Below, piece by piece: positions 47,102-58,126 of a stretch of 64,000 nucleotides of DNA. The notes under the pieces were generated by a model. It had not been told where the DNA came from, ran no database searches, and worked only from the letters and a program-made list of their open reading frames with translations. The stretch covers positions 124,001 through 188,000 of the forward strand of contig NZ_JAIVKM010000008.1 in NCBI RefSeq assembly GCF_020523985.1, in the 5' to 3' direction. Origin of the DNA: Mangrovibacter yixingensis. GTDB taxonomy: Bacteria; Pseudomonadota; Gammaproteobacteria; Enterobacterales; Enterobacteriaceae. Both the position numbers and the translations under genes were made by a program. How positions within the stretch are numbered: the stretch's first letter is position 1; each line of letters starts with the position of its first letter.

Positions 47102-48646
47102 ATGCGCCAACAGCCTTTTGTGACAGACACTGAATATGAGTTGACGGACGACGCGACACTGATGTCTACCACGGACCTTCAGAGTTATATCACTTATGCA
47201 AATGACAGTTTCATAGAAGCCAGTGGCTTCACCAGTGAGGAGCTTATTGGGCAGCCACATAACCTGGTGCGCCACCCGGACATGCCACGCCAGGCATTTG
47301 CCGATATGTGGGCGACATTAAAACGCGGCGAGCCCTGGACCGGGCTGGTGAAAAACCGACGGAAAAATGGGGATTACTATTGGGTGCGGGCGAACGCCGT
47401 GCCGATTGTGCGTAACGGCCAGGCTATGGGGTATATGTCTATTCGAACCAAGCCCACTCGCGAAGAGGTTCGTGAGGCGGAAACGCTCTACCGGGCTATG
47501 AATGAAGGGCGCACAACTAACCTCACATTACGCAATGGCCTGGTGGTCAAGAAAGGCGCCTCTTCACTCTTTTCATTAACGAAAACATTATCATTGCGCT
47601 GGCGTATTCGCCTGCCACTGCTGGTAACCCTACTGCTCTCTTCGGCAATAATGGGCTTTGTAAATATCTCCTTGCATGAATACCTGATTATGCTGGGGCT
47701 AAACACGGTTCTGTTTATTTTGGTGGGCTTCATGCAGGAACGCCAGGTTGCTACGCCTGCGGAAAAACTGCATAAACAGGCGCTGATGGTGGCGACTGGC
47801 AACAGCCATAATGTTGACCATATGCAACGTTCCGATGAGGTCGGTATTACTTTGCGATCCATCAGCCAGTTGGGTTTGATGTTCCGCTGGCTCATCAATG
47901 ATGTTAGCGGCCAGGTGTGCAGTGTGCGCACGGGCAGTGATGCGCTGGCCCAGGGGAATGAAGACCTTAATGAGCGTACCCGGCAAACCGCAGTTAACGT
48001 GCAACAAACTCTGGCGACCATGACACAGTTGTCCGATACCGTGCGGGATAACACCAACACCGCCGCCCAGGCGAATAAGCTTTCCGGGGAGGCAAGCAAT
48101 GCGGCTACCCACGGCGGCCAGGTAATGGAAACGGTAATCGCCACCATGAATCAGATTGCCGAGAGCACCAAGCAAATCGGCAGCATTACATCCCTGATTG
48201 ACAGCATTGCGTTTCAAACCAACATCCTGGCACTGAACGCCGCTGTAGAAGCCGCCCGTGCAGGTGAGCAGGGTAAAGGTTTTGCTGTGGTAGCAGGCGA
48301 GGTACGCAGCCTGGCACAACGCAGTGCCAAAGCAGCCAGCGATATTCGCAACTTAATTGAATCCAGCTCTTCGCGGGTAGAATCCGGGGCAGAAGAAGTA
48401 CAAAAAGCCGGTGAGACGATGCACGATATCGTGGACCAGGTGAAAAATGTGACTCAGCTTATCGCCCAAATCAGCGATGCAACCGCGGATCAAGCACACA
48501 GCCTTTCTGAGATCACCAAAGCCGTTGATCAACTTGATCATATTACCCACCAGAACGCCACACTGGTTGATCAGGGTGCTCAGGCTTCAGCCTCTATGCA
48601 ACACCAGGCTTCCCGCCTGGAAGATGCCGTAAACGTGTTTCGTTAA
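47102..48646 (+). CDS. aer: Aer, aerotaxis receptor
   Basis: A 514-residue energy and oxygen taxis receptor. An N-terminal FAD-binding PAS domain ([49 protein letters not shown]) leads to one membrane segment pair (about 185-220), a HAMP-like region and the methyl-accepting signalling hairpin tip ([20 protein letters not shown]) that binds CheA/CheW. The start at 47102 aligns with E. coli Aer and lies downstream of the FliA promoter. No C-terminal NWETF-like tail is present, as usual for Aer. Confidence 0.93.
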   Translation: MRQQPFVTDTEYELTDDATLMSTTDLQSYITYANDSFIEASGFTSEELIGQPHNLVRHPDMPRQAFADMWATLKRGEPWTGLVKNRRKNGDYYWVRANAVPIVRNGQAMGYMSIRTKPTREEVREAETLYRAMNEGRTTNLTLRNGLVVKKGASSLFSLTKTLSLRWRIRLPLLVTLLLSSAIMGFVNISLHEYLIMLGLNTVLFILVGFMQERQVATPAEKLHKQALMVATGNSHNVDHMQRSDEVGITLRSISQLGLMFRWLINDVSGQVCSVRTGSDALAQGNEDLNERTRQTAVNVQQTLATMTQLSDTVRDNTNTAAQANKLSGEASNAATHGGQVMETVIATMNQIAESTKQIGSITSLIDSIAFQTNILALNAAVEAARAGEQGKGFAVVAGEVRSLAQRSAKAASDIRNLIESSSSRVESGAEEVQKAGETMHDIVDQVKNVTQLIAQISDATADQAHSLSEITKAVDQLDHITHQNATLVDQGAQASASMQHQASRLEDAVNVFR

Positions 48647-48678
48647 CCGGTTTGCCAGCCATTGCTGGCAAACCAGTT
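48645..48678. terminator. long perfect hairpin after aer
   Basis: AACCGGTTTGCCAGC pairs with GCTGGCAAACCAGTT over a 4-base loop, beginning at the aer stop codon. One mismatched pair only. It has no U run downstream but is a strong mRNA-end structure. Confidence 0.6.
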
Positions 48679-48770
48679 GATTCACTATTCAGTGGGCACT
48701 TGAGGGATGGTGAAAATCCCACTATGTTGATTAGCATATCTCTCAAACCACTGCTGTTCCGGGAGCCGCC

Positions 48771-49202
48771 ATGTCGATTGAGCTACGCCCTGCCCGGCTT
48801 AACGATGCCGATGCGTTATACAAGCTAATTTGTGAACTGAAACAAACCACGTTTGACCGGGATGCCTTTCTCAGTGGGCTGGCACGTAACCTTGACGATC
48901 CCCAGCTTTTTTACCAGCTTGCACTGCTGGATAACCACCCGGTGGGTATGATTAGCCTGCAGATGCAATTTCACCTGCACCATGTTCGCTGGATTGGCGA
49001 GGTTCAGGAACTGGTCGTTATGCCCGAAGCCCGCGGGCATAATATTGGCCAACGCTTGCTGGCCTGGGCTGAAAGTAAAGCACGCGAATGGGATGCTGAA
49101 TTGCTTGAGTTATCCTGCGGGGCACTGCGCAAAGACGAACACCGTTTTTATTTACGCGAAGGCCACGAACCCACACATATGCGCTTCACCAAACGCCTGT
49201 AA
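48771..49202 (+). CDS. phnO: PhnO, aminoalkylphosphonate N-acetyltransferase
   Basis: A 143-residue GNAT enzyme that aligns with E. coli PhnO from ELRPA and LICELKQ to the end ([34 protein letters not shown]). It acetylates aminoalkylphosphonates with acetyl-CoA so that the C-P lyase can use them or their toxic products are avoided. In E. coli the gene is inside the phn operon; here it stands alone about 25 kb away from it. The GGGAG site supports the ATG. The upstream leader contains an AGTGGG/CCCACT dyad (48691-48723). Confidence 0.9.
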   Translation: MSIELRPARLNDADALYKLICELKQTTFDRDAFLSGLARNLDDPQLFYQLALLDNHPVGMISLQMQFHLHHVRWIGEVQELVVMPEARGHNIGQRLLAWAESKAREWDAELLELSCGALRKDEHRFYLREGHEPTHMRFTKRL

Positions 49203-49239
49203 CTTCCGCCATTCATCTTTAATCTCGACACGTCATATC

Positions 49240-49262
49240 TGACGAAGGCCTGTCTTTCGTCA
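49240..49262 (+). promoter_or_regulatory. FhlA enhancer site upstream of fdhF
   Basis: TGACGAA, nine bases, TTCGTCA is an inverted repeat about 70 bp ahead of the sigma-54 core, in the place and form of the formate-responsive FhlA activator site. Confidence 0.6.
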
Positions 49263-49316
49263 GAGTTTTGTCAAAAAAAACACCGTAATATCCTGATTTG
49301 TTCTGGGCTTATTTAG

Positions 49317-49334
49317 CTGGCACAGAATATGCAT
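49317..49334 (+). promoter_or_regulatory. sigma-54 promoter of fdhF
   Basis: CTGGCACAGAATATGCAT has GG (49319-49320) and GC (49331-49332) ten bases apart with the TGGCAC and TGCA boxes intact. The start of transcription is expected near 49344, 48 bases before the fdhF ATG. Confidence 0.85.
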
Positions 49335-49391
49335 TGATGGGCGCGCGTGCTGGCATGCCACACGCTTACTCTTATCACTGGAGCCAATCGG

Positions 49392-51539
49392 ATGAAAAAA
49401 GTTGTCACGGTTTGCCCTTATTGCGCATCAGGTTGCAAAATCAACCTGGTGGTCAATAACGGTAAAATCGTCAAGGCCGAAGGCGCAAACGGGAAAACCA
49501 ATGAAGGCGATTTGTGCCTGAAAGGGTATTACGGCTGGGATTTCATCAATGATACCCAGATCCTCACTCCCCGCCTGAAGTCGCCTATGATTCGCCGCCA
49601 ACGCGGTGGCAAACTGGAAGCCGTTTCCTGGGATGTTGCGCTGGATTATGTCAGCGAACGCCTCAGTGCGATTAAGCAAAAACATGGCCCGAATGCCATT
49701 ATGACCACTGGGTCTTCCCGTGGTACGGGCAATGAAACCAATTACGTGATGCAAAAATTTGCGCGCGCCGTTATTGGCACCAATAACGTCGATTGCTGCG
49801 CACGCGTCTGACACGGCCCTTCGGTTGCAGGTCTGCACCAGTCGGTCGGTAATGGCGCAATGAGTAATGCCATCAACGAAATTGACGACACAGATTTACT
49901 GTTTATTTTCGGCTATAACCCTGCCGATTCGCATCCTATTGTTGCGAAGCATGTTCTGCGCGCAAAACAAAAAGGCGCGAAAATCATTGTGTGCGACCCA
50001 CGCAAAATTGAAACCGCACGTATAGCAGACCAGCACCTTGCTCTGCGCAATGGTTCCAATATCGCACTGCTCAATGCCCTGGGCCATGTGATTATTGAAG
50101 AAAACTTGTATGACAAAGACTTCGTCGCCACACGCACAGAAGAATTTGATGAATACCAGAAAATTGTTGCGGGCTATACCCCGGAATCCGTCGAAGACAT
50201 TACAGGGCTGAGTGCCCAGCAAATCCGTCTGGCGGCCCGGACCTATGCGGGTGCCAAAACTGCGATGATCCTGTGGGGCATGGGCGTAACGCAATTTTAC
50301 CAGGGCGTGGAAACCGTTCGTTCTCTGACAAGCCTTGCATTGCTGACCGGAAACCTGGGCAAACCTCATACTGGCGTTAACCCGGTACGTGGCCAAAACA
50401 ACGTTCAGGGTGCCTGCGACATGGGTGCACTACCAGATACTTTCCCGGGCTACCAGTATGTGAACAACCCCGAACACCGTGCGAAATTTGCCAGTGCCTG
50501 GGGCGTAGATTCACTGCCAGCAGAAACGGGATACCGTATCAGCGAACTGCCGCACCGCGTAGCTCACGGGGAAGTCAGAGCCGCTTACATTATGGGTGAA
50601 GACCCACTGCAAACGGATGCTGAACTCTCTTCGGTACGCCAGGCATTTAATGACCTGGAACTGGTTATTGTTCAGGACATCTTCATGACCAAAACCGCAT
50701 CCGCGGCTGATGTTATCCTGCCATCCACCTCGTGGGGTGAGCATGAAGGGGTATACACAGCGGCAGACCGTGGCTTCCAGCGCTTCTTTAAAGCCGTGGA
50801 ACCCCAGTGGGACCTGAAGACAGACTGGCAAATTATCAGTGAAATCGCCACGCGCATGGGCTACCCGATGCATTACAACAACACCCAGGAAATTTGGGAT
50901 GAGTTGCGGCATCTGTGCCCGGATTTTTATGGGGCGACCTATGAAAAAATGGGCGAGCTGGGCTTTATTCAGTGGCCATGCCGCGATACCGGGCCAGAAG
51001 ACCAGGGCACTTCTTACCTGTATGCGAAACAGTTCGACCGCGCCAATGGCCTTGGGCAGTTCTACACCTGCGACTGGGTGGCGCCGCAAGACAAGCTTAC
51101 AGAGGAATACCCGATGGTGCTGTCTACCGTGCGTGAAGTGGGCCACTACTCTTGCCGCTCCATGACCGGTAACTGTGCGGCTCTGGCTGCACTGGCAGAT
51201 GAACCCGGTTATGCGCAAATCAATACTCATGATGCGATGCAACTGGGTATTGAAGATGAAGCGCTGGTGTGGGTGCACTCCCGTAAAGGTAAAATCATCA
51301 CCCGTGCCCAGGTTAGTGACCGGCCCAACAAAGGCGCTATCTACATGACATACCAATGGTGGATAGGTGCCTGTAATGAGCTGGTAACAGAAAACCTGAG
51401 CCCGATAACCAAAACACCGGAGTATAAATACTGTGCTGTCCGGGTTGAGCCTATTGCAGACCAGTATGCAGCGGAGCAGTACGTTATAGAAAGTTATGAC
51501 GCACTGAAAACCCGACTGCGGGAAAGTGCGCAAGGGTAA
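49392..51539 (+). CDS. fdhF: FdhF, selenocysteine-containing formate dehydrogenase H
   Basis: One 715-residue gene interrupted by an in-frame UGA at 49809-49811 (codon 140), read as selenocysteine: CCARV-U-HGPSVAGLHQ exactly as in E. coli. The product is the molybdopterin subunit of formate hydrogenlyase, oxidising formate to CO2 in the cytoplasm. The N-terminal 4Fe-4S motif is CPYC, then CK and LCLKG; the molybdenum cofactor domains follow. The start with the canonical MKKVVTVCPYC is preferred to an in-frame codon 45 bases upstream. Naive gene finders would split it into two genes at 49811 and 49860. Confidence 0.96.
49809..49850 (+). promoter_or_regulatory. bacterial SECIS element with the Sec UGA codon
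   Basis: The bases after the UGA (49809) match the fdhF SECIS hairpin: the apical GGUUGCAGGUCUGCACC part (49831-49848) carries the GGUCU loop recognised by SelB. The element lies within the coding region, as usual in bacteria. Confidence 0.88.
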
Positions 51540-51562
51540 CAACAACCGTGTGATATCTCACC

Positions 51563-51596
51563 AGCCGTACACCAGCAGGTGTGCGGCTTTTTTATT
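51563..51596 (+). terminator. Rho-independent terminator of fdhF
   Basis: AGCCGTACACC-AGCA-GGTGTGCGGCT followed by TTTTTTATT. Strong stem with one G-U pair. Confidence 0.9.
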
Positions 51597-51895
51597 CACA
51601 TCCGCATTACCCTGCTATTGTTTAACCTATATGAAACTCATATGACTTCTTTCTGCTAGCAGACAAAATACTGAGTCAGAAGCGCTATTCACCTGTTCTC
51701 TCTTAATTTTTCGTTAATGTCCGCTAATACATTGCACGCCTTTTTCCGCTCTGCTTAAAAGAATGTTTGGTGTTTTATTAAACCTCTTTAAACATTGCGT
51801 GATCTCTCGCCCAAAAAGTAAACAAAGCCATCACCTCCACTTCAATTAACCTTTTCGCGACATATTATTAACATCAGGAAAGGAGAAAAAAAGCC
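51597..51895. promoter_or_regulatory. acs promoter region
   Basis: About 300 bp of AT-rich DNA without a gene upstream of acs. In E. coli acs is controlled by CRP, Fis and IHF from this position. TGCGTGATCTCTCGCC (51798-51813) could be a weak CRP site; I see no perfect TGTGA-N6-TCACA. The acs ribosome site is AAGGAG. Confidence 0.4.
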
Positions 51896-53854
51896 ATGAG
51901 CCAAATACACAAGCACCCAATTCCCGCAAATATTGCGGAACGCTGCCTGATAAATCCGGAACAATATGCGTCAATGTACCAACAATCATGCCAGGATCCT
52001 GATGCATTCTGGGGTGATCAGGGCAAGATCCTGGACTGGATCAAGCCGTATACCAAAGTAAAGAACACCTCGTTCGCACCGGGAAATATCTCGATTAAAT
52101 GGTACGAAGATGGCACCCTCAACCTGGCCGCCAACTGCCTGGACCGCCACCTCGCCACACGCGGCGACCAGGTGGCCATCATTTGGGAAGGCGATGATGC
52201 CAGCCAAAGTAGCACGCTGACTTACCGTGAACTGCACCGTGAAGTTTGCCGTTTTGCCAATGTGTTAACTCAACAAGGTATCCGCAAAGGCGATGTGGTG
52301 GCGATTTATATGCCAATGGTGCCGGAAGCTGCCGTTGCCATGCTGGCCTGCGCCCGTGTCGGTGCCGTTCACTCTGTAATCTTTGGTGGATTCTCACCGG
52401 AAGCCGTTGCCGGGCGTATTGTGGATTCCAACGCAAAAATGGTGATTACCGCCGATGAAGGTATTCGCGCCGGGCGAGGCATTCCGCTGAAACAAAATGT
52501 CGATGAAGCCCTTGAGCACCCGGAAGTCACCACGATTGAGCATGTGATAACCCTTAAACGCACGGGTGGCGCAATTCAATGGCATGAAGGCCGTGATTTG
52601 TGGTGGCACGATTGTATGGCTGACGCCAGCGATGAACACCAGCCTGTTGAGATGGGCGCGGAAGACCCGCTGTTTATCCTCTATACCTCTGGCTCAACCG
52701 GTAAGCCAAAAGGTGTGCTGCATACCACAGGGGGCTACCTGGTTTATGCCGCCACCACATTTAAATATGTGTTTGATTACCACGATGGCGACATTTACTG
52801 GTGCACCGCCGATGTGGGCTGGGTAACCGGGCACAGCTACCTGCTCTATGGGCCACTAGCCTGTGGCGCAACCACGCTGGTGTTTGAAGGCGTACCGAAC
52901 TGGCCGAAGCCGAACCGTATGGCACAAGTGGTAGATAAGCATAAGGTCAACATCCTGTATACCGCGCCAACCGCAATTCGTGCCCTGATGGCAGAAGGCG
53001 ATAGCGCCATAGAAGGTACGGACCGTTCGTCATTGCGTATTCTGGGGTCAGTGGGCGAACCTATTAACCCGGAAGCCTGGGAGTGGTACTGGAAAAAAAT
53101 CGGTAATGAAAACTGCCCGGTGATGGACACCTGGTGGCAGACAGAAACCGGCGGCTTCATGATTACCCCGTTACCCGGCGCAACTGAATTGAAAGCAGGC
53201 TCCGCCACCCGGCCCTTCTTTGGTGTACAACCGGCGCTGGTTGATAACGAAGGTAACCCTCAGGAAGGCGCAACGGAAGGTAACCTGGTTATTACGGACT
53301 CCTGGCCTGGCCAGGCGCGCACACTGTTTGGCGACCACGCCCGTTTTGAACAAACCTATTTCTCCACCTTCAAAAACCGCTATTTCAGTGGCGACGGCGC
53401 ACGCCGCGATGAAGACGGTTACTACTGGATAACCGGCCGTGTGGACGATGTACTGAATGTCTCCGGACACCGCCTGGGCACGGCAGAGATTGAGTCTGCA
53501 CTGGTTTCTCACCCACTGATTGCTGAAGCGGCTGTAGTCGGGATCCCTCATAGTATTAAGGGCCAGGCTATTTATGCCTACGTTACCCTGATTCATGGCG
53601 AAGAACCCACACCAGCACTGTATACCGAAGTACGCAACTGGGTACGCAAAGAGATTGGGCCACTGGCAACGCCAGATGTGTTGCACTGGACTGATGCCCT
53701 GCCGAAGACCCGCTCCGGGAAAATCATGCGCCGTATTCTGCGCAAAATCGCCGCCGGTGATACCAGCAACTTTGGTGATACCTCAACCCTGGCGGACCCA
53801 GGTGTTGTGGAAAAATTACTGGAGGAAAAACAAGCAATCAAAATGCCGTCTTAA
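51896..53854 (+). CDS. acs: Acs, acetyl-CoA synthetase
   Basis: A 652-residue AMP-forming enzyme making acetyl-CoA from acetate, ATP and CoA. The adenylation loop [18 protein letters not shown] is intact, as are the WWQTETGG and [11 protein letters not shown] motifs, and the regulatory lysine is in [11 protein letters not shown] (the site acetylated in the family). First gene of acs-yjcH-actP; 134 bp separate it from yjcH. Confidence 0.96.
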   Translation: MSQIHKHPIPANIAERCLINPEQYASMYQQSCQDPDAFWGDQGKILDWIKPYTKVKNTSFAPGNISIKWYEDGTLNLAANCLDRHLATRGDQVAIIWEGDDASQSSTLTYRELHREVCRFANVLTQQGIRKGDVVAIYMPMVPEAAVAMLACARVGAVHSVIFGGFSPEAVAGRIVDSNAKMVITADEGIRAGRGIPLKQNVDEALEHPEVTTIEHVITLKRTGGAIQWHEGRDLWWHDCMADASDEHQPVEMGAEDPLFILYTSGSTGKPKGVLHTTGGYLVYAATTFKYVFDYHDGDIYWCTADVGWVTGHSYLLYGPLACGATTLVFEGVPNWPKPNRMAQVVDKHKVNILYTAPTAIRALMAEGDSAIEGTDRSSLRILGSVGEPINPEAWEWYWKKIGNENCPVMDTWWQTETGGFMITPLPGATELKAGSATRPFFGVQPALVDNEGNPQEGATEGNLVITDSWPGQARTLFGDHARFEQTYFSTFKNRYFSGDGARRDEDGYYWITGRVDDVLNVSGHRLGTAEIESALVSHPLIAEAAVVGIPHSIKGQAIYAYVTLIHGEEPTPALYTEVRNWVRKEIGPLATPDVLHWTDALPKTRSGKIMRRILRKIAAGDTSNFGDTSTLADPGVVEKLLEEKQAIKMPS

Positions 53855-53988
53855 GACGGCACGATACCGCCCTGCATACCTGCATATAGGTGCAGGGCGA
53901 ATCAGTGATGTGCGTAATCTGCGCGCTAAAAGCCATAACTAAACCTACCCTACAACAAAAAATTGACCTTACCTCTGGAGATGCCGCG

Positions 53989-54303
53989 ATGAATGATACC
54001 GTTTATCAGCAGGTACAAGATAACCCGCATTTCAGGGAGTTAGTACACAAAAGGCAAAGGTTTGCCGCCCTCCTGACCGCTATTATGTTGGTGGTTTATT
54101 TTGGTTTTATCATGCTTATCGCCTTTGCGCCCGACTGGCTGGGAACCCCGCTGGGGCCAGACACTAACGTTACCCGCGGTATCCCCGTTGGTATTGGCAT
54201 TATCGTGCTGTCGTTTGTGCTGACAGGCGTGTATGTCTGGCGGGCAAATGGCGAATTTGACCGACTCACGAAGGCCATTATCAGCGAGGTAAAACCATCA
54301 TGA
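53989..54303 (+). CDS. yjcH: YjcH, small inner-membrane protein (DUF485)
   Basis: A 104-residue protein with two membrane spans (about 25-50 and 60-85), always next to acetate permease genes. The ATG at 53989 is chosen by its TGGAG site and the E. coli length. Its last codons overlap the actP start (ATGA), which suggests that it is a partner of ActP. Confidence 0.93.
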   Translation: MNDTVYQQVQDNPHFRELVHKRQRFAALLTAIMLVVYFGFIMLIAFAPDWLGTPLGPDTNVTRGIPVGIGIIVLSFVLTGVYVWRANGEFDRLTKAIISEVKPS

Positions 54304-55952
54304 TGCGTTTGTTGACCACGTTACTTTTGATGGGGTTGCCACTGGCCGGACAGTGTGCGGATGCCATCACCGGGGAAGTTAAACGCCAGCCAACAAACTG
54401 GCAGGCAATTGTTATGTTCGTGATTTTTGTCGTGCTGACTCTCGGAATAACCTGGTGGGCTTCCCGCCGGACCCGTTCCAGAAGCGACTACTACACCGCT
54501 GGCGGGAATATCACCGGCTTCCAGAATGGCCTGGCGATTGCCGGTGACTTTATGTCAGCAGCGTCTTTTCTGGGGATTTCCGCGCTGGTGTATACCTCTG
54601 GCTACGATGGCCTTATCTATTCCTTAGGCTTTCTGGTCGGCTGGCCGATTATTCTGTTCCTGATTGCCGAACGCCTGCGTAATCTCGGCCGCTATACCTT
54701 TGCAGATGTGGCTTCCTACCGCCTGAAACAACGCCCCATTCGTACTTTGTCGGCCTGTGGTTCACTGGTGGTGGTTGCGTTGTACCTGATTGCACAGATG
54801 GTTGGTGCCGGTAAGCTTATCCAGCTGTTATTTGGCCTGAACTACCATGTTGCAGTGGTTATGGTAGGTGTATTGATGGTGATGTACGTGCTGTTTGGCG
54901 GCATGCTCGCCACCACCTGGGTACAAATCATCAAGGCCGTGCTGCTGCTGTTTGGTGCCAGCTTTATGGCGATTATGGTCATGAAACATGCCGGGTTCAG
55001 TTTTAATAACCTGTTTACCGAAGCGATGTCGGTGCACCCTAAAGGTGGCGCGATTATGCGGCCTGGCGGGTTAGTGAGTGACCCAATATCCGCTCTTTCG
55101 CTGGGCCTTGGCCTGATGTTCGGTACTGCCGGGTTGCCACATATATTGATGCGTTTCTTCACAGTAACCGATGCCCGTGAAGCACGTAAGAGTGTGCTTT
55201 ATGCTACTGGTTTTATGGGGTATTTCTACTTCCTGACCTTTATCATCGGCTTTGGTGCCATCATGCTGGTGGGTGCAAACCCGGCGTTTAAAGATGCCGC
55301 TGGGGCGCTGATTGGCGGTAATAACATGGCGGCAGTTCACCTTGCGGATGCCGTCGGCGGGAACTTGTTCCTGGGCTTTATCTCTGCGGTAGCGTTTGCC
55401 ACCATTCTGGCGGTAGTTGCCGGGCTGACTCTGGCGGGTGCATCAGCGGTTTCACATGACTTGTATGCCAACGTTATCCGCAAAGGTGCAACAGAACGCC
55501 AGGAGTTAAAAGTCTCCAAAATTACTGTTTTGGTACTGGGTGTGGTGGCGATTCTGCTGGGGATTTTGTTTGAGAAACAGAACATTGCCTTTATGGTGGG
55601 GCTGGCCTTCTCCATTGCCGCCAGTTGTAACTTCCCGATTATTCTGCTGTCGATGTATTGGTCCAAACTGACCACTCGTGGCGCAATGATTGGCGGCTGG
55701 TTAGGCTTGCTCACCGCAGTGGTGTTAATGATTCTCGGCCCAACCATTTGGGTGAAAATCCTTGGCCACGCCACAGCGATATTCCCTTACGAATACCCGG
55801 CACTGTTCTCCATGCTGGCGGCCTTCATCGGTGTCTGGTTCTTCTCAATTACCGATACCAGTGAAGCCGGTAAACAGGAACGTTCGTTGTTCCAGGCGCA
55901 GTTTATCCGTTCACAAACCGGTATCGGTATTGAGCAGGGTAAATCTCACTAA
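54300..55952 (+). CDS. actP: ActP acetate permease
   Basis: A 550-residue sodium:solute symporter with an N-terminal signal peptide ([19 protein letters not shown]) and about 13 spans. Motifs include [21 protein letters not shown] and [15 protein letters not shown]. Takes up acetate, glycolate and tellurite in E. coli. Last gene of the acetate operon, overlapping yjcH by 4 bp. Confidence 0.95.
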   Translation: MMRLLTTLLLMGLPLAGQCADAITGEVKRQPTNWQAIVMFVIFVVLTLGITWWASRRTRSRSDYYTAGGNITGFQNGLAIAGDFMSAASFLGISALVYTSGYDGLIYSLGFLVGWPIILFLIAERLRNLGRYTFADVASYRLKQRPIRTLSACGSLVVVALYLIAQMVGAGKLIQLLFGLNYHVAVVMVGVLMVMYVLFGGMLATTWVQIIKAVLLLFGASFMAIMVMKHAGFSFNNLFTEAMSVHPKGGAIMRPGGLVSDPISALSLGLGLMFGTAGLPHILMRFFTVTDAREARKSVLYATGFMGYFYFLTFIIGFGAIMLVGANPAFKDAAGALIGGNNMAAVHLADAVGGNLFLGFISAVAFATILAVVAGLTLAGASAVSHDLYANVIRKGATERQELKVSKITVLVLGVVAILLGILFEKQNIAFMVGLAFSIAASCNFPIILLSMYWSKLTTRGAMIGGWLGLLTAVVLMILGPTIWVKILGHATAIFPYEYPALFSMLAAFIGVWFFSITDTSEAGKQERSLFQAQFIRSQTGIGIEQGKSH

Positions 55953-55961
55953 TGGCTCTTT

Positions 55962-55983
55962 CTCCCCCGGTTCGCTGGGGGAG
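55962..55983. terminator. hairpin between actP and cidB
   Basis: CTCCCCC-GGTTCGCT-GGGGGAG, a 7-bp GC stem between convergent genes. On the minus strand it is preceded by the last cidB codons. Confidence 0.6.
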
Positions 55984-55985
55984 TA

Positions 55986-56675
55986 TCAAAACATCGCCCA
56001 GCGAATTACGGGAGCCGCCAGCACCATAATTATCCCCGACAACATCATTACCAGGCTGGATACCATGCCTTCCTGTGGCCCCAGTTCATAAGAGCGTGCA
56101 GTTCCGGCACCATGAGAAGCGGCACCAAACCCGGCCCCTTTTGCCATCCCTTCACGAATTGCCAGGCGCAAAAACAGCACATCACCAATTGCCATACCAA
56201 ACACGCCGGTTATCACGACAAACAACGCGACTAAATCGGGTTGCCCACCAATTGGTTTGGCTGCAGCCAGTGCAAACGGCGTGGTTACCGAGCGCACCGC
56301 CAGGCTGCGCTGCACTTCATCGGGTAGTGTCAGCAAACGCGCCAACCAGACGGAACTGGTGACGGCTACCAGCGTTGCTGTGATTACCCCCGCTGAAAGC
56401 GACATCCAGTGGCGTTTTATCAATGCGCGGTTTTCATAGACCGGCACAGCGAACGCCATGGTCGATGGGCCTAAAAACCACAGTAGCCAGTGGGTTTCCA
56501 GCATATAACGTTGATAAGAAATATGCCCGACAACCAGTATTGCCACCAGTAATACCGGCGTCATCACCAACGGCATCAACGGTAATTTATGCCATTTGCG
56601 ATACAGGCGTTTATTCGCCATATAGAGTACAACTGTCGCCACCAGGCATAACAAACTGAAGGCGATGTCATTCAT
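55986..56675 (-). CDS. cidB: CidB/LrgB family membrane protein
   Basis: A 229-residue inner-membrane protein of the LrgB/CidB family (E. coli YohK relative), about eight spans, with GPSTMAFAVPVYENR and RSVTTPFALAAAKPIGG. The ATG at 56675 overlaps cidA by 8 bp. With CidA it forms a holin-like or metabolite channel; in Gram-positive bacteria the pair is linked to acetate/pyruvate overflow and cell death. Function here is inferred from family. Confidence 0.88.
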   Translation of the reverse strand: MNDIAFSLLCLVATVVLYMANKRLYRKWHKLPLMPLVMTPVLLVAILVVGHISYQRYMLETHWLLWFLGPSTMAFAVPVYENRALIKRHWMSLSAGVITATLVAVTSSVWLARLLTLPDEVQRSLAVRSVTTPFALAAAKPIGGQPDLVALFVVITGVFGMAIGDVLFLRLAIREGMAKGAGFGAASHGAGTARSYELGPQEGMVSSLVMMLSGIIMVLAAPVIRWAMF

Positions 56676-57093
56676 CCTGAACCTGCCTGCGTGACATGCG
56701 AGCCACTTCAAAGCGGTAGACTTTCTCCACCACCCAGGCCGTAGCAGCAAGAACCATCACGGTACTGAGCATGATAACCAGCACAATACGCCAGCCTTCC
56801 GCCATCAATAACTGGGTGTAATTCACCACGGCCACAACAGCGGGAACAAAAAACAGCAACATTTCGGCCAGTAACCAGCGAGCCCCGGCGCGCACCCAAC
56901 TGAGCGGCAACAACCGGGTCACTATCAATCCCAGCAACAACAACATACCCACCAGATTGGCAGGTAGCGGCAAACGCCACCACTGAACCAAATATTCCGC
57001 CAGTACAAATAAACCCGCATACAACACGACCTGAACCGGAACCTGCAGGCGTTGTAGCATGCCCGGTGCCAGTGTTCGTAATGCAATGGCCAT
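56668..57093 (-). CDS. cidA: CidA/LrgA family holin-like protein
   Basis: A 141-residue protein with four membrane spans (VLYAGLFVLAEYLVQ, PLPANLVGMLLLLGLIVTRL and two more). LrgA/CidA proteins are holin-like. Transcribed with cidB and divergent from cidR, which probably regulates it. Confidence 0.88.
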   Translation of the reverse strand: MAIALRTLAPGMLQRLQVPVQVVLYAGLFVLAEYLVQWWRLPLPANLVGMLLLLGLIVTRLLPLSWVRAGARWLLAEMLLFFVPAVVAVVNYTQLLMAEGWRIVLVIMLSTVMVLAATAWVVEKVYRFEVARMSRRQVQDE

Positions 57094-57230
57094 AGCCAGG
57101 ATATCCTGAAATTATCAACAAAGAAGGCGCAGTATAAGAAAGCGCGAAAAATTCCAGAAATGAATTAAAATTATCGGAATCATTGTTAAATGGCATAGTT
57201 TATTAAATGGCATAGTTTGGGAGAGCAGGC

Positions 57231-58124
57231 ATGGATATACGCATGTTGCGTTATTTTATTGAAGTGGTACGCCAGCAAAGCTTTACCCGTGCTGCCGAGA
57301 ACTTATTTGTTACCCAGCCCACCATCAGCAAAATGCTGCGCAATCTCGAAGATGAATTAGGTACCACGCTGCTGATTCGCCAGGGGCGTAAATTGTCGCT
57401 CACTGATACCGGGCAAGCCGTGTATGACAAAGGCCGGGTGATTCTGGATAACGTACAACAACTGCATTCAGAGCTGAGTGATATTCGCCAGCTAAACCAC
57501 GGTACTTTGCACCTTGGGATCCCGCCAATGGTGGGGATGATTATGGCCTCTCCCATTGCCCACTTTCGCCAAAAATACCCAGGAGTAGAGTTAAAAATCT
57601 CCGAATTTGGTGGGCTGAAAGTGCAACAGGCAGTACAAAATGGCGATCTGGATGTCGCTGTAACGGCGCTACCTGTTGAAGATGAACAGCATTTCACTAC
57701 GTTGCATGTGGCACAACACCCTTTGTGTGTAGTGGTTCCCAAAGGTTCTGAATGGGCGGATATGAGCACCATTTCCCCAGCCCAACTGGCCGATGTACCG
57801 TTGCTGATTTATAACGAGGATTTTTCCCTTAGCCGCCAGCTGATGCAGATGTTTTCCAGGTTAGGTATCACCCCAAGAATTGCGGTGCGTAGTGGGCAGT
57901 GGGATTTTCTGGCTGCTATGGTGCAAGCCCAGGTGGGGCTGGCTATTTTGCCCGAACCCATTTGCCAAAAACTGGATTCGGGCTTGTTATGCTGGCGGCC
58001 ACTGGACAGTGAACTGCACTGGGCGCTGGGGATGATTTGGCGTAACGAAGGCTACCTTTCCCACAGTGCTCAAGCCTGGATAACGTGCTGCAAGAATCAC
58101 TGGCCGCCATCAGACAGCCTGTAA
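57231..58124 (+). CDS. cidR: CidR-like LysR regulator
   Basis: A 297-residue LysR protein (MDIRMLRYFIEVVRQQSFTR, helix-turn-helix AAENLFVTQPTISKMLRNLE). Its divergent position next to cidAB is the arrangement of CidR, an acetate- or pyruvate-responsive activator in other bacteria. The 137-bp shared promoter carries the direct repeat TTAAATGGCATAGTTT (57184-57222). Confidence 0.85.
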   Translation: MDIRMLRYFIEVVRQQSFTRAAENLFVTQPTISKMLRNLEDELGTTLLIRQGRKLSLTDTGQAVYDKGRVILDNVQQLHSELSDIRQLNHGTLHLGIPPMVGMIMASPIAHFRQKYPGVELKISEFGGLKVQQAVQNGDLDVAVTALPVEDEQHFTTLHVAQHPLCVVVPKGSEWADMSTISPAQLADVPLLIYNEDFSLSRQLMQMFSRLGITPRIAVRSGQWDFLAAMVQAQVGLAILPEPICQKLDSGLLCWRPLDSELHWALGMIWRNEGYLSHSAQAWITCCKNHWPPSDSL

Positions 58125-58126
58125 CG

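Noticed and set aside
49347-49811. fdhF as a pseudogene broken by a stop
   Set aside because: The UGA is at codon 140, exactly the Sec site, with matching flanks and a SECIS hairpin; the frame continues unchanged to 51539.
50511-51545. 344-codon minus-strand frame over fdhF
   Set aside because: Complete antisense overlap with a certain gene; typical GC-frame shadow.
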